Shown here piece by piece: positions 8,913 through 18,272 of a stretch of DNA of 64,000 nt (its first letter is position 1; each line of letters opens with the position of its first letter). This stretch comes from Cohnella panacarvi Gsoil 349 (GTDB lineage Bacteria > Bacillota > Bacilli > Paenibacillales > Paenibacillaceae). The notes beneath the pieces are model-generated. The model worked only from the letters and a program-made list of their open reading frames with translations. It had not been told where the DNA came from and did no database searches. The stretch is from NCBI RefSeq assembly GCF_000515335.1, contig NZ_KI911563.1, positions 2,235,604-2,299,603 of the forward strand, in the 5' to 3' direction. The position numbers were made by a program, and so were the translations under genes.

Positions 8913-9758
8913 ATGTTGCAAACAGTAAGGTATAAATTTGGAAAGCTAGCTATGGCATTCATGGTGGCAGCATCATTGCTGGTATCGGCCATTCCTGCTT
9001 CGGCCGAAATAAGCGGAGCTACCTACATTTCAAATTTGAAAGTCGCATTTGCCGACGCCGCTCACACGCAAATTGTTGCCACTTCTAAGGCGATTTCAAC
9101 TAGACCTAACAGAAAAATCATGGAAATGACCAACTATCTTCAAAGCTTAGATACAGGCGAGCTTGTAGACAGTAAATTTATTTCCGACTTGGATAAGGAC
9201 GGTATTATCGATTGGACGTCAAATAGACATCGTGCCGACATAGGATACCGTTTAATTAGCGGCATCGTTGTATTTTATTCAAATGGAGTAAACGACTTTT
9301 TCGTTAGAGATTACTTTTGGGATCCGAAGCATCAAATGGAACCGAAGGTCTCGGAGCCATTCAAATACTCGGAGTCGTCTAATCCGACAAAAGCGTATGG
9401 TTATTTTGAATACGCTAATGCGTCAAAAACAAAGGTTGTCGCTAAAGTAGCTGCCAGCACGACTAGAACCGACTACGAGTTTATTGATTTTCGGGCAGAT
9501 GTCATTGATAAGGGCATTGGAAGAACAGACGGCATTGCGTTCGTTTTTCCGAAAGGAATTTCGTGGATTGAATGGGAGTCGCTAATGCACAATGGGAACA
9601 ATGAAATTGATCTTGAGTATAGCTTCTCTCTTCGTTTAAAAGATGGCAGCTACGAAGAAGTAACGGATGCGCGCAAATGGAGACCGTTGACTCGAAACAC
9701 ACCAGATAGCGTTCTTAAACCGTTAGAAGTACCATTTGTTTTGAAAGGGATCCAGTAG
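8913..9758 (+). CDS. Secreted protein of unknown function, paralogue 2
   Basis: A 281-residue Sec-exported protein, closely similar to its two neighbours throughout: the signal peptide with AIPASAEISG, the SDLDKDGIIDW loop (DxDxDG pattern), NDFFVRDYFWDPKH, and the YFEYANASKTKVVAKVAAST tract. It is the longest copy and keeps the C-terminal tail ending LEVPFVLKGIQ. No membrane segment follows the signal peptide and there is no cell-wall sorting signal, so it is probably released. Function unknown; a metal-binding role is only suggested by the DxDxDG loop. Confidence 0.8.
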   Translation: MLQTVRYKFGKLAMAFMVAASLLVSAIPASAEISGATYISNLKVAFADAAHTQIVATSKAISTRPNRKIMEMTNYLQSLDTGELVDSKFISDLDKDGIIDWTSNRHRADIGYRLISGIVVFYSNGVNDFFVRDYFWDPKHQMEPKVSEPFKYSESSNPTKAYGYFEYANASKTKVVAKVAASTTRTDYEFIDFRADVIDKGIGRTDGIAFVFPKGISWIEWESLMHNGNNEIDLEYSFSLRLKDGSYEEVTDARKWRPLTRNTPDSVLKPLEVPFVLKGIQ

Positions 9759-9832
9759 GTGAAAGAGGCGAATGAACCGTTGTAAACCATCATGAGTCGC
9801 AGAATAAGACGACAAAAGGAGAGAATTAAATC

Positions 9833-10657
9833 ATGTTGACAACAGTAAGGCTTAAAATCGGAAAATTGGCTTTGGCATTCATGGTGGCAGCGTCGTTGCT
9901 GATAGCAGCCATTCCCGCTTCGGCCGAAATAAGCGGAGTTACCTACATTACAAATCTCAAAGTCTCCTATGCTGACACTGATAAGAGGCAAATTATTGCC
10001 ACTTCTAGGGCGATTTCAACTAGGCCTAACAGAACAACTATGAAAATGACCAACTTTGTTATAAGCATAGACCCAGACGGGCCTGAAGACAAAAAAGTCA
10101 TCTACGACTCGGATAAGGACGGTATTATCGATTGGACGTCAAAGCCATATCGTGCCGACAAAGGATACCGTGTAATTAGCGCCATCGATGTATATTATTC
10201 AGATGATCTAAACGACTTTTTCATGAGAGATTACTTTTGGGATCCGAAGCATGAAATAGAACCGAAGGTCTCGAAGCCATTCAAACACTCGATTTCTTCT
10301 AATCCGACCAAAGCGTATGGTTATTTTGAATACGCAAATGCGTCAAAAACAAATGTTGTCGCTAAAGTAGCTGCCAGCACGACTAGAACCGATTACGAGT
10401 TTATTCATTTTAGTGCAAAGGTCTCTGAGAAGGGCTTTGGAAAAACAGACGGCATTGCGTTCGTTTTTCCGAAAGGAAGTTCATGGATTGAATGGGAGTC
10501 TTTATTACACAACGGGGACATCGAAATTGATCTTGAGTATAGCATCTATCTTAGCTTAAAAGATGGCAGCTACGAAGAAGTAACGGGCAAGAACAAATGG
10601 AGACCGCTTCCTCATATTCAACCGTTGGACGTACCTTATGTTTTGAAAGGGATCTAG
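9833..10657 (+). CDS. Secreted protein of unknown function, paralogue 3
   Basis: A 274-residue paralogue with the same architecture: signal peptide, YDSDKDGIIDW loop, RDYFWDPKHEIEPKVSKPF, and the tail LDVPYVLKGI. The 75 bp before it (9758-9832) match the 75 bp before paralogue 1, so gene and leader were duplicated as one unit. Its second half is closer to paralogue 1 and parts of the middle closer to paralogue 2, which suggests gene conversion. A terminator follows at 10702. Confidence 0.8.
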   Translation: MLTTVRLKIGKLALAFMVAASLLIAAIPASAEISGVTYITNLKVSYADTDKRQIIATSRAISTRPNRTTMKMTNFVISIDPDGPEDKKVIYDSDKDGIIDWTSKPYRADKGYRVISAIDVYYSDDLNDFFMRDYFWDPKHEIEPKVSKPFKHSISSNPTKAYGYFEYANASKTNVVAKVAASTTRTDYEFIHFSAKVSEKGFGKTDGIAFVFPKGSSWIEWESLLHNGDIEIDLEYSIYLSLKDGSYEEVTGKNKWRPLPHIQPLDVPYVLKGI

Positions 10658-10701
10658 TAGGGTATTAAAGGAACTTGTGACGGTCTTCTTCAGCGCGTGA
10701 A

Positions 10702-10733
10702 GCAGCCTTGCCCATTCCGGCAGGCTGCTTTTT
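10702..10733 (+). terminator. Intrinsic terminator after paralogue 3
   Basis: Hairpin at 10702-10728 followed by TTTTT; near-identical to the terminator at 8594-8625. Confidence 0.85.
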
Positions 10734-10774
10734 ACGTTTGAACGTTAATGGAAGCCGCTTGAGCCCAGCGCCCC

Positions 10775-11422
10775 TCACTTCCGACCGTAGTCCGCCTTGA
10801 TCTCGCCCCACTCTTTGGTCTGCCACTTCGTCACCTTATTCGGGTACTTGTTCGTCTTCAACCATTGGACGGCGCGGTCTACGAGGCCCCAGATTTCGGA
10901 GGTGGATTCGTCGCGGACGAGCGTCGAGGCGACTTTCTTCTCCTTGACCCATTTGATCGCGTTCATCGAGTCGCTGTAGACCGTCTTGTTGCTCCCTTGC
11001 TTCTGCAAGTATGCGAGTCCGTGCACGATCGCGAGGAACTCGCCGAGATTGTTCGTCCCCTTGCTGATCGGACCGACGGAGAACAGGACTTCGCCGGTCT
11101 GCGTATCCACGCCTTTGTACTCGACCGGACCCGGATTGCCGGCCGTTCCGACGTCGACGGAGATGCTGTTGTAGTCGATTGGTTCTTTGGACGCCACTCC
11201 GCCTGAAGACTTCGCACCTCCAGCCCCGCCCGACGCTTTAGCCGCTTGTCCGAAGCTCCTTTTCCACCCGGCCCCGTATGCGACCTCGGCTTCCGCCTTC
11301 GACTCGTACGACTTGTACTTGGCGCCCTCGAACTGATCGACTTGCTTCTGGCACTCCGGCCACGTCACGTAGATCCCGGGCTCCCTGCCTACCCACACGA
11401 CGTAATATTTCTGCTTCGCCAT
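10775..11422 (-). CDS. Ribonuclease H with N-terminal viroplasmin (RHBD) domain
   Basis: A 215-residue enzyme that should cleave the RNA strand of RNA-DNA hybrids. Residues about 1-50 form a viroplasmin/hybrid-binding domain (KYYVVWVGREPGIY...VDQFEGAKYKSYESKAEAE). A Gly/Ala/Ser-rich linker (about 58-75) leads to the RNase H domain. Its acidic residues are visible in SVDVGTAGNPGP, TNNLGEFLAI and VYSDSMNAI, with a last Asp near the C-terminus (IKADYGRK). The start chosen has AAGGGGG upstream; the open frame extends 56 codons further but that part is shadow of the methyltransferase gene. The architecture resembles eukaryotic RNase H1 and some Bacillota proteins. Confidence 0.9.
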   Translation of the reverse strand: MAKQKYYVVWVGREPGIYVTWPECQKQVDQFEGAKYKSYESKAEAEVAYGAGWKRSFGQAAKASGGAGGAKSSGGVASKEPIDYNSISVDVGTAGNPGPVEYKGVDTQTGEVLFSVGPISKGTNNLGEFLAIVHGLAYLQKQGSNKTVYSDSMNAIKWVKEKKVASTLVRDESTSEIWGLVDRAVQWLKTNKYPNKVTKWQTKEWGEIKADYGRK

Positions 11423-11438
11423 CGATATCCCCCTTGCC

Positions 11439-12056
11439 CTACTCGCCCGGCTTCCGGAGCAACAACGCCTGAAAATGCGGCGAACCTTCCCCCATCGGCA
11501 CCGTGTGAAATTCCTCCACGCCGAACAGCGGCGATGCCAGCGCCTGCAGTTCCTCGTCCGTGTACATCGCGAAAAACCGCTTCGGCTCATAGGCGTCTTT
11601 GTCCCATACGCCCTCGGAGCTCTCTCCTCCGTATACGCCGTAGAAGAACAGCCCTCCCGGTTTCAGCACCCGATGAATACTCGCCAGCACGTCTCCGATT
11701 TCCGCCTTCGGAATATGCAGCAGACTGTTCATCGCATAGACGCTGTCGAATTGCCAGTCGTCGAACGCCAGCTCGCGAATGTCCATCTGCCGCGCATCGA
11801 GCCCTTTCTCCTTGCACAGCCGCACCATCTCGGAGGACAGATCGACGCACACGACCTCGAACTGGTTTTCCTGAAAATAAAGCCCGTCTCGCCCCGTCCC
11901 TGCCCCGATTTCCAGAATCGAATTTTTATCTTCCTCCAGCAGCGAGTGCAGGAATTGCTGGCGCACCTCGAACTTCCAAGGCGCCATCCGCGATTGGTCC
12001 CGTTCTTCCGCGTATTTATCGTAAGCTTGTCTCAGCGTATTCGTCACGTTGTCCAT
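11439..12056 (-). CDS. Class I SAM-dependent methyltransferase
   Basis: A 205-residue methyltransferase of unknown substrate. Motif I is ILEIGAGTGRDGLYF, followed by the acidic residue in VVCVDLSSEM, the FDSVYAMNSLLHIP segment, and HRVLKPGGLFFYGVYGG. The start ATG (MDNVTN) has AGAGGAGC upstream. It lies 16 nt upstream of the RNase H gene and 29 nt downstream of the MFS gene on the same strand, so the three may be co-transcribed. Confidence 0.88.
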   Translation of the reverse strand: MDNVTNTLRQAYDKYAEERDQSRMAPWKFEVRQQFLHSLLEEDKNSILEIGAGTGRDGLYFQENQFEVVCVDLSSEMVRLCKEKGLDARQMDIRELAFDDWQFDSVYAMNSLLHIPKAEIGDVLASIHRVLKPGGLFFYGVYGGESSEGVWDKDAYEPKRFFAMYTDEELQALASPLFGVEEFHTVPMGEGSPHFQALLLRKPGE

Positions 12057-12085
12057 GCATGCACGCTCCTCTTTATCTCTATCCA

Positions 12086-13318
12086 TTATACGGCTGCGGG
12101 AGTTTTTCTCCAATGAACCATAAGCAGAAAAACAAGCACCGCGCAGCATTCCAATGCCGCGATAATAATGCCCATCGGCAGTGCGTTGCTGCTGCCGGCA
12201 ATGCCGACGAACGGCGCCAGCAGCCCGCCAAGCAGGAACGTCATCAAGCCAAGGAGGGCCGACGCGCTGCCCGCCGCATGCCCCTGATCGCCCATCGCGA
12301 GAACGAATCCGCTTGTGCTGACCATACCGACGCTCGACACGACGAAGAAGAGCGGGATAAGGATCAAAGCGAGCGGAGCGTCGAGCGCGATCATCGCTAA
12401 CAACGACACACCCCCGCAGAGCGCGATGCCTAATCCTGCGACGAACAGCTTCTTCTCGTCCACCCGGGCGGCAAGCCGGCCGGTTAGTTGTCCGGCGATA
12501 ATGATTCCGAGACCGTTGACCGCGAAGAACACGCTGAATAGCTGCGGCGATACGCCGTAAATGTTCTGCAGCACGAACGGCGAGCCCGAGATGTACGCGA
12601 ACATAGCCGCAGACACCAATCCCTGCGTAAGCGCGAATCCCATGAAGCGGCGATTGCCGAGCAGCCTTCGGAACGTCCGCAGCGTCTCGCCTAATCCGCC
12701 GGTCATCCTCTTCTCCGCAAGCAAAGTCTCCGGCAAACCGAATAGAACGCCGACGAACAGCAGCAGCCCCCATCCCGCCAGCACGTAGAACAATCCTTCC
12801 CAGCCCATCGCCTTCATCAACTGCCCTCCGATGACCGGCGATAAGATCGGGGCCGCACCGTTCACGAGCATTAGCATCGCGAAGAAGCGGGTCAGCTCGG
12901 GACCCTCGTACATGTCCCGCGCCGCCGCGCGGGCAATGACGATGCCCGCCGAGCCGGCAAAGCCTTGTATAAACCGAAGCGCGATGAACGTTCCGATCGA
13001 AGGGCTCATCGCGCACAATAGAGATGCGATACCGTACACCGCAAGCCCGACAAGCAGCGGCCACCGTCTGCCGATAACGTCGCTCCACGCGCCTGCGAAC
13101 AGTTGGCCGACGGACAAGCCGATCATGCAAGACGTGAGACTAAGCTGGGCCAGCGACGAGCTCGTTCCGTAATCGGTCGCCAGTTGAGGCAATGCGGGCA
13201 AATACAGATCGAGCGACAGCGGCCCGAACGCGGTCAGCGAGCCTAGCAGCGCGATTAGCCATACGACCGCTTGTCGTCTGCCCACAGGCTTGGCGCTAGC
13301 CATTTCTAATCCGTTCAT
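12086..13318 (-). CDS. MFS drug-resistance transporter, Bcr/CflA type
   Basis: A 410-residue, twelve-helix exporter. The N-terminal part shows SLTAFGPLSLDLYLPALPQLA, the hallmark of the Bcr/CflA group, and the loop 2-3 motif GQLFAGAWSDVIGRRWPLL (motif A). The chosen ATG (MNGLEM) has AAGGAG at good spacing; the upstream alternative 21 nt away has none. Substrates are likely chloramphenicol- or bicyclomycin-like compounds by family, not shown by sequence. Confidence 0.88.
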   Translation of the reverse strand: MNGLEMASAKPVGRRQAVVWLIALLGSLTAFGPLSLDLYLPALPQLATDYGTSSSLAQLSLTSCMIGLSVGQLFAGAWSDVIGRRWPLLVGLAVYGIASLLCAMSPSIGTFIALRFIQGFAGSAGIVIARAAARDMYEGPELTRFFAMLMLVNGAAPILSPVIGGQLMKAMGWEGLFYVLAGWGLLLFVGVLFGLPETLLAEKRMTGGLGETLRTFRRLLGNRRFMGFALTQGLVSAAMFAYISGSPFVLQNIYGVSPQLFSVFFAVNGLGIIIAGQLTGRLAARVDEKKLFVAGLGIALCGGVSLLAMIALDAPLALILIPLFFVVSSVGMVSTSGFVLAMGDQGHAAGSASALLGLMTFLLGGLLAPFVGIAGSSNALPMGIIIAALECCAVLVFLLMVHWRKTPAAV

Positions 13319-13358
13319 CGTTACTCCTTCTTGCTGCATGTTATCTGATCACCATTAC

Positions 13359-14639
13359 TCATAAGTATCGCAAATAAATATAGACGCTGCAGATCGCAAC
13401 CGACAGCAGCATCAGCGGTAATGCAAGCTTCATAAACTTCACGAATTTGATGGGATAGCCTTCCTTGGCCGCCAGCCCCGCTGTCACGAGATTCGCGCTG
13501 GCGCCGATCAGCGTCCCGTTGCCGCCCAAGCATGCTCCGAGAGCCAGACTCCACCAGATCGGCTCTAGGTCGCTAACGCCCAAGGCGCCCATCTCTTGAA
13601 TGAGCGGAATCATCGTCGCCACGAACGGGATGTTATCCATGAACGCCGAGAACAGCGCGCTCATCCATAGCACCAGCATAGCCGTAGCCGTCGCGTTGCC
13701 GCCCGTAAGATCGATGGCTTGTACGGCCAAATCCCGAATGATGCCGGTGTCTACTAATCCGCCTACCAGCGTGAACAATCCGACGAAGAAGAAAATCGTC
13801 GTCCATTCGACGCGGGACAGCGCCTCCTCCATCGTATGTTCGCCCGCTAGCAGCAACAAGAGAAACGCGCCGGCAAGCGCCATAACGGAAGACTCCACGT
13901 GGATCACGCCATGCAGGAAAAATCCGATGACCGTGAGCGCCAGAATGGCTAGGCTCTTCCACAGCAGCGGAATATCCGTCAGCAGCGCGCGCGCATCGAG
14001 ATCCATCACATCGCTTTTGCGCGCCTCCGTCGTACGAAGTTCGCCGCGGAAAAGCAACCTGAACAGCGGAAGATGAACCGCCAAGATCAGGACGACGATC
14101 GGCGCCAAATTGTCGATGAACGCCATGAAGGTCAATTCCTCCACCGCGCTGCCGATCATGATATTCGGCGGGTCGCCGATTAATGTCGCCGTGCCGCCGA
14201 TGTTGGAAGCGAGAATTTGCGTGAATAGGAACGGATACGGACTTACTTGCAATTGTCTAGCCAGACTGAAAGACACCGGTACGATAAGCATCACCGTCGT
14301 TACGTTATCCAAGAACGCCGAAGCGACCGCCGTAACGACCGCAAGCGCGAGCATGATTCTGACCGGCTCGCCCTTCGCCCGCTTGGCCGCTATGACCGCG
14401 ATGTAGCTGAACAGCCCCGACTTCGCCGTCACGCCGACGATAATCATCATGCCGATCAGCAAGCCCAGCGTATTAAAGTCGATATACGACTCAATCGCCG
14501 AGTTCACGTCTACGATGCCGAAAGCGACGACGGCTATGCCTCCGAGCATCGCAACGATCGTCCGATGAACCTTGTCCGATATAATCAAACCGTAAGCGAC
14601 GGCGAATATCGCTATCGCATAGATCGCTTGCTGTTCCAT
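13359..14639 (-). CDS. ArsB/NhaD ion-transporter superfamily (SLC13-like) membrane protein
   Basis: A 426-residue protein with about eleven helices of the ArsB/NhaD/CitMHS superfamily. Characteristic stretches are SAFLDNVTTVMLIVPV, NIGGTATLIGDPPNIMIG and the repeat-related FSAFMDNIPFVATMIPL with GGNGTLIGASANLV. These paired motifs fit an anion permease or Na+/H+ antiporter; the true ion cannot be told. The start has GGGAGG upstream. Confidence 0.85.
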   Translation of the reverse strand: MEQQAIYAIAIFAVAYGLIISDKVHRTIVAMLGGIAVVAFGIVDVNSAIESYIDFNTLGLLIGMMIIVGVTAKSGLFSYIAVIAAKRAKGEPVRIMLALAVVTAVASAFLDNVTTVMLIVPVSFSLARQLQVSPYPFLFTQILASNIGGTATLIGDPPNIMIGSAVEELTFMAFIDNLAPIVVLILAVHLPLFRLLFRGELRTTEARKSDVMDLDARALLTDIPLLWKSLAILALTVIGFFLHGVIHVESSVMALAGAFLLLLLAGEHTMEEALSRVEWTTIFFFVGLFTLVGGLVDTGIIRDLAVQAIDLTGGNATATAMLVLWMSALFSAFMDNIPFVATMIPLIQEMGALGVSDLEPIWWSLALGACLGGNGTLIGASANLVTAGLAAKEGYPIKFVKFMKLALPLMLLSVAICSVYIYLRYL

Positions 14640-14892
14640 AAAACCTCCCGAGTCGATATCGTCAACACTCATCATACCTTATTTTGTAGCCGAGCGAAAA
14701 AATAAAGAGGCAATCCGCTTGCGAGCGGACTGCCATAGCAACTCATTTCACCGTTATGTCCGTTGCCGACACACCCATTATTGTCCAACCCGCTGCGACG
14801 GTCAACCCTTCCTTCCCTGCGCTTGTTCGCCGCTTACCGTTCGTATATTCTTTTACATAAGAGTACAATCGAACGCGCACGGAGGCGCAGCC

Positions 14893-15525
14893 ATGCAAAT
14901 CATCGCCATGCTCTCGATGTTAATCGATCATATCGGCATCATTTTCTTCCCCGGCAACGTCTCTTGGCGGGTCATCGGTAGGATGGCGTTCCCGATCTAT
15001 GCTTATTTCATCGTGCAAGGCTACTTTCGCACGCGCGACGTCGGCCGCTACCTGCGGCGCCTCGTCATTCTCGCCGTCCTCTCCCAAATTCCTTTCATGC
15101 TAGGGTTATCTACGTTAAAGATTAACGTCATCGGCACGTTGGCGGTTTGTCTCGCGGTACTGATCTCGGCAGACCGTTATCCGCGCTGGGCCGTCGGCTT
15201 CGCCGCCGTCGCCGCGTTCGCGCTCGAAGCGCTCCCGTTCGACTACGGCTACTACGCGATCGCGCTCATCTGCATCTACCGCTATCTGGATCGCAGATAT
15301 TGGGTGCTCGCGCATCTTGCCCTTAACGCGCTGGCATTCGCTCTCGATTCCGATTGGCTGGTGCAAGCGTTCAGCATCTTCCCGACGCTCTTCCTCGCCT
15401 ACCGGGACACGCTGTTCGCGAGTTTCAAGCTTGGACTGGCGCCTCCCCGCTGGCTATGGCGCAGCTTCTATCCCGCGCATCTGGCCGCTCTCGCCGCCCT
15501 CGCGGCGCTGCTGGAATTCGACTAA
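14893..15525 (+). CDS. TraX-family membrane protein
   Basis: A 210-residue polytopic protein. The N-terminus MLSMLIDHIGIIFFPGN and FPIYAYFIVQGYFRT match the TraX family, whose founding member acetylates F-pilin; chromosomal Bacillota homologues have no proven role. Seven or so helices are visible. The ATG with GGAGG eight nt upstream was chosen; the open frame runs further upstream without a ribosome binding site. Confidence 0.85.
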   Translation: MQIIAMLSMLIDHIGIIFFPGNVSWRVIGRMAFPIYAYFIVQGYFRTRDVGRYLRRLVILAVLSQIPFMLGLSTLKINVIGTLAVCLAVLISADRYPRWAVGFAAVAAFALEALPFDYGYYAIALICIYRYLDRRYWVLAHLALNALAFALDSDWLVQAFSIFPTLFLAYRDTLFASFKLGLAPPRWLWRSFYPAHLAALAALAALLEFD

Positions 15526-15940
15526 TGATAGAGTAGCCCGCATGCTGATGCTGCTTTTTATGAAAAACTCCGCTCCATTAAATCTTCGCTTACATGTATT
15601 GAATACAGTTCTAGAACTGAATGAGCTGTCTACTAATCCAAAGTAACTGCGCAGAGTGCAGTAATTTAGGCGAAAAATACATTTTTTAAAGATTTACGAG
15701 CTCCTACATGCATTTTGTGCAAGTAAATCAACTTGTATAAGGATCTGAGACCGAATAACTGTATTCCATGCAGGCGTAATAGAACGATCGGCTTCTTTAA
15801 TCCCCCGCATATAATCAAAGGTCATTCGCTCCATTAAATTTAAGCTTATCTTTAGCTTCGCGGCATACTTGGACTTGTTATACTGAATGAGGCTTGCGAG
15901 CATGCCTCGCCACAATAAGCAGCGACATCGGGAGGACTTC
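15526..15940. repeat. Intergenic region with spaced CTGCA palindromes
   Basis: This 415-bp region holds TGTATTGAATACA near 15597, CTGCGCAGAGTGCAG near 15648, TGCATTTTGTGCA near 15711 and CTGTATTCCATGCAG near 15760, about 50-60 bp apart. A 20-bp segment CGCTCCATTAAAT...GCTTA occurs twice (about 15571 and 15826). The end of the region, with GGGAGGACTTC, is the ribosome binding site of the next gene. No gene seen. Confidence 0.65.
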
Positions 15941-16315
15941 ATGAAATTCAACTTCAGCGCGTGGGATTTGGGCGGCAAAATCATTTTCGTCTCGACTTGC
16001 TTGGCTGTGTTATGTCTATTTTTCACATGGGTGGAACTCGGATTTTATTCCGAGAACGGCTTCAGCCAAGACGGATACTTGTTCCTGATCTGTTTCCTGT
16101 ATCCGATCATTCGGTTGCTCCAGGGCAAATCGATCCATAAACTCGGCGGATACGTCGGCGCGATCGCGGGCATCGTCTGCGGCATCGCCTATATTAACTG
16201 GAAAAGCGCGGACGTGTTCGGCGTCTCGATCAATGCGGCGGGCTCCGGCCCCTACGTGTTCATCGTAGCGTCGGTTTTTCTAGGTATCGGCGTGTACAAG
16301 TACGGCAACCGGTAA
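15941..16315 (+). CDS. Small membrane protein of unknown function
   Basis: A 124-residue protein with four predicted helices (about 13-32, 47-60, 66-84 and 98-118). I do not recognise a named family. The ATG follows GGGAGGACTTC. A terminator hairpin begins right after the stop. It is convergent with the M50 protease gene. Confidence 0.7.
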   Translation: MKFNFSAWDLGGKIIFVSTCLAVLCLFFTWVELGFYSENGFSQDGYLFLICFLYPIIRLLQGKSIHKLGGYVGAIAGIVCGIAYINWKSADVFGVSINAAGSGPYVFIVASVFLGIGVYKYGNR

Positions 16316-16320
16316 AACGC

Positions 16321-16360
16321 AACGACTTCCTCATCCCGTCATGCGGGATAGGAAGTCGTT
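16321..16360. terminator. Bidirectional hairpin between convergent genes
   Basis: A long inverted repeat, AACGACTTCC...GGAAGTCGTT with a second inner stem (ATCCCG/CGGGAT), lies between two convergent genes. T-runs are short on both sides, so termination strength is uncertain. Confidence 0.65.
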
Positions 16361-16373
16361 GTTCGTTCATCGC

Positions 16374-17507
16374 CTATAACGTATACAGCTCCATCAATCG
16401 ATAACCGTACAGCATGAACCCCGACAAGACGCCCGCCAGCAGCAAGTACGCGATCAGCACCTTCCACTTCACCGCCGACGAGGATTTATAGTACGTCCGA
16501 TAACGGGTTTGCTCTTCCTGAATGACGGCGATATCGGCTTCAGCCTTGCGCACAGCATGCTCGAGCAGCTCGGACGGCACCGGACGGTCGGGATCTCCGT
16601 CCTCGTACAGAACCGGCTGATGCTCCCACTCTTGCAGCAACTCGCGCGTTCGCATGACATAATTCAGGTCGATCTCCGCCTTCTCGCGCGCGAACTTCTC
16701 CTTGTCGTGCAGGAAAGGAATCGACCATTTGCGCAGCTTGCCTCTGTGTTTCATCGCTTCTTCGGCTTCGGCGGCCAGCGCCATCTTAAGCGGCAGCGTG
16801 CTCGTCAGCTTCGGCCAGTCCCGCAGCATCGCCGCGAGCCGCTCCAGCTTCTCCTTCTCGTAGCCCAGCACTTCGCTGCGGTAGCCTTCCCTCGCGCGGT
16901 TCCACCAGGAGAATATCCCGATCAGCAGAATCACGTACATCATCGGACTATCGGGGAACGCCACGACAAGCGCCAGCAGAGCGGCCAGTCCGAACAGCCA
17001 TATTTTCGTCGAGAGCACGGATACGATTCTGCCCCCGTCCAGAGGCGACACCGGGAGCAAGTTGAATAGGTTGATCGTCGCGCCGAGGTAGATGACGAGC
17101 GCCCAGAACGGAACTTGGTCCACCTGATAGAGCAGCACCGCGGGCAAGAAGGAAAGCAATCCCGCTAGCGGACCGCCGTAAGCCAAATAGGCTTCGGTCG
17201 CCGCGTCGCGCGGTCGTTCCTTCATGGAAATCATCGCGCCGACGAAAGGAATGAACATCGCCGGAGACGTCGCGATTCCTTTGTGGCGGGCCGCCACGAG
17301 ATGGCCCATTTCATGAACGAATATAAGGTACACGATCGCGATCGCGAATTTCCATCCGAAGAATAACGCGTAAGCCGACAGGCTCGCCGCCATCGAGAAG
17401 AGCGTGCCGCCGAACTTGGACCACTTGAGCAGAGCGATGACCCACTTGAACTTCGCCAGCAGGAATACGCCGATCGCGGTCAGGGTGGAACGGGTTTTGG
17501 CTTTCAT
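16374..17507 (-). CDS. Site-2 protease family (M50) membrane metalloprotease
   Basis: A 377-residue intramembrane zinc protease. The active site HEMGH is at residues 65-69 within a helix, and the second zinc ligand lies in NLLPVSPLDGGRI near 150. About six helices in the first 210 residues are followed by a long cytoplasmic part (about 210-345) and a last helix near 350-370, which is unlike SpoIVFB and like other Bacillota M50 proteins of about 370-400 residues. Substrate unknown. It is followed (upstream in coordinates) by the ZIP gene with 33 nt between them. Confidence 0.88.
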   Translation of the reverse strand: MKAKTRSTLTAIGVFLLAKFKWVIALLKWSKFGGTLFSMAASLSAYALFFGWKFAIAIVYLIFVHEMGHLVAARHKGIATSPAMFIPFVGAMISMKERPRDAATEAYLAYGGPLAGLLSFLPAVLLYQVDQVPFWALVIYLGATINLFNLLPVSPLDGGRIVSVLSTKIWLFGLAALLALVVAFPDSPMMYVILLIGIFSWWNRAREGYRSEVLGYEKEKLERLAAMLRDWPKLTSTLPLKMALAAEAEEAMKHRGKLRKWSIPFLHDKEKFAREKAEIDLNYVMRTRELLQEWEHQPVLYEDGDPDRPVPSELLEHAVRKAEADIAVIQEEQTRYRTYYKSSSAVKWKVLIAYLLLAGVLSGFMLYGYRLMELYTL

Positions 17508-17540
17508 AGCGCAGCGGTATCCTTTCCTGGGGCAGCTTGG

Positions 17541-18272
17541 TCAGCCGAACCAATGACTGATATAGATCATGATCAATAGGCCGAATATGAACGAATACGT
17601 CGAAGGTCTTTCGTAACCGTGTCCATGGCTCTCGGGAATGAGCTCTTTATACACGATGAACATCATCGCGCCCGCGGCGAACGCCAGCCCGAATCCGATC
17701 ATCCCCTGGATGCCGCTCGCCATCATGTATCCGGCGACGGCCGATACGGCCTCCATAAGGCCGGTGATAAATACGATGAGGAACGACCTTAGCTTGCTGA
17801 CGTTCGAGTTAATGAGGAATACGGCGAGAATCAGCCCTTCCGGAACGTTCTGCGCCCCGATCGAGATCGCCACAATCGGTCCGAGTCCCGAACTCTGGCT
17901 CGCGTAGCTGAACCCGGTACTCAGCCCTTCCGGAATATTATGAATGAACAACGCGATGATGACCAGCAAAGACTTCGAATCGAAAGCGGAGACCCGGCTG
18001 TCGTTCTCGACGTCGATATGCGGAATGTTCTTCTCGATCTGATCCAGCACGATAATCCCCGCAAGCAAGCCCAAGGTTAACCCGACGATGCCCGATTCCT
18101 TGATCGCTTGCGGCATAAGACCGAAAGTAGAAGCGGACACCATAATTCCCGCCGTGAAAGCGATCAGGATATCTTTCCACTTCTCGGACAGCTTCCGGAT
18201 GAAAAAGATCGGAGCGGCACCGAAAACAGTGGCCATTGCGGATATAAAGCTTCCTGCCAACGCTGCCTCCAT
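17541..18272 (-). CDS. ZIP-family divalent metal transporter
   Basis: A 243-residue transporter with eight helices. The family signature in helix 4 is HNIPEGLSTGFSYA, and helix 5 carries IGAQNVPEGLILA; both supply the binuclear metal site. The long His-rich loop of some ZIPs is missing; instead DQIEKNIPHIDVENDSR is seen. Likely zinc or iron uptake into the cytosol. The ATG at MEAALAG has AAGGAAGG upstream; the frame begins 7 codons earlier without such a site. Confidence 0.88.
   Translation of the reverse strand: MEAALAGSFISAMATVFGAAPIFFIRKLSEKWKDILIAFTAGIMVSASTFGLMPQAIKESGIVGLTLGLLAGIIVLDQIEKNIPHIDVENDSRVSAFDSKSLLVIIALFIHNIPEGLSTGFSYASQSSGLGPIVAISIGAQNVPEGLILAVFLINSNVSKLRSFLIVFITGLMEAVSAVAGYMMASGIQGMIGFGLAFAAGAMMFIVYKELIPESHGHGYERPSTYSFIFGLLIMIYISHWFG

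Noticed and set aside
11439..13130. 563-residue fusion of MFS-region frame and methyltransferase
   Set aside because: The N-terminal part is the wrong frame of the MFS gene; the methyltransferase has its own ribosome binding site and start at 12056.
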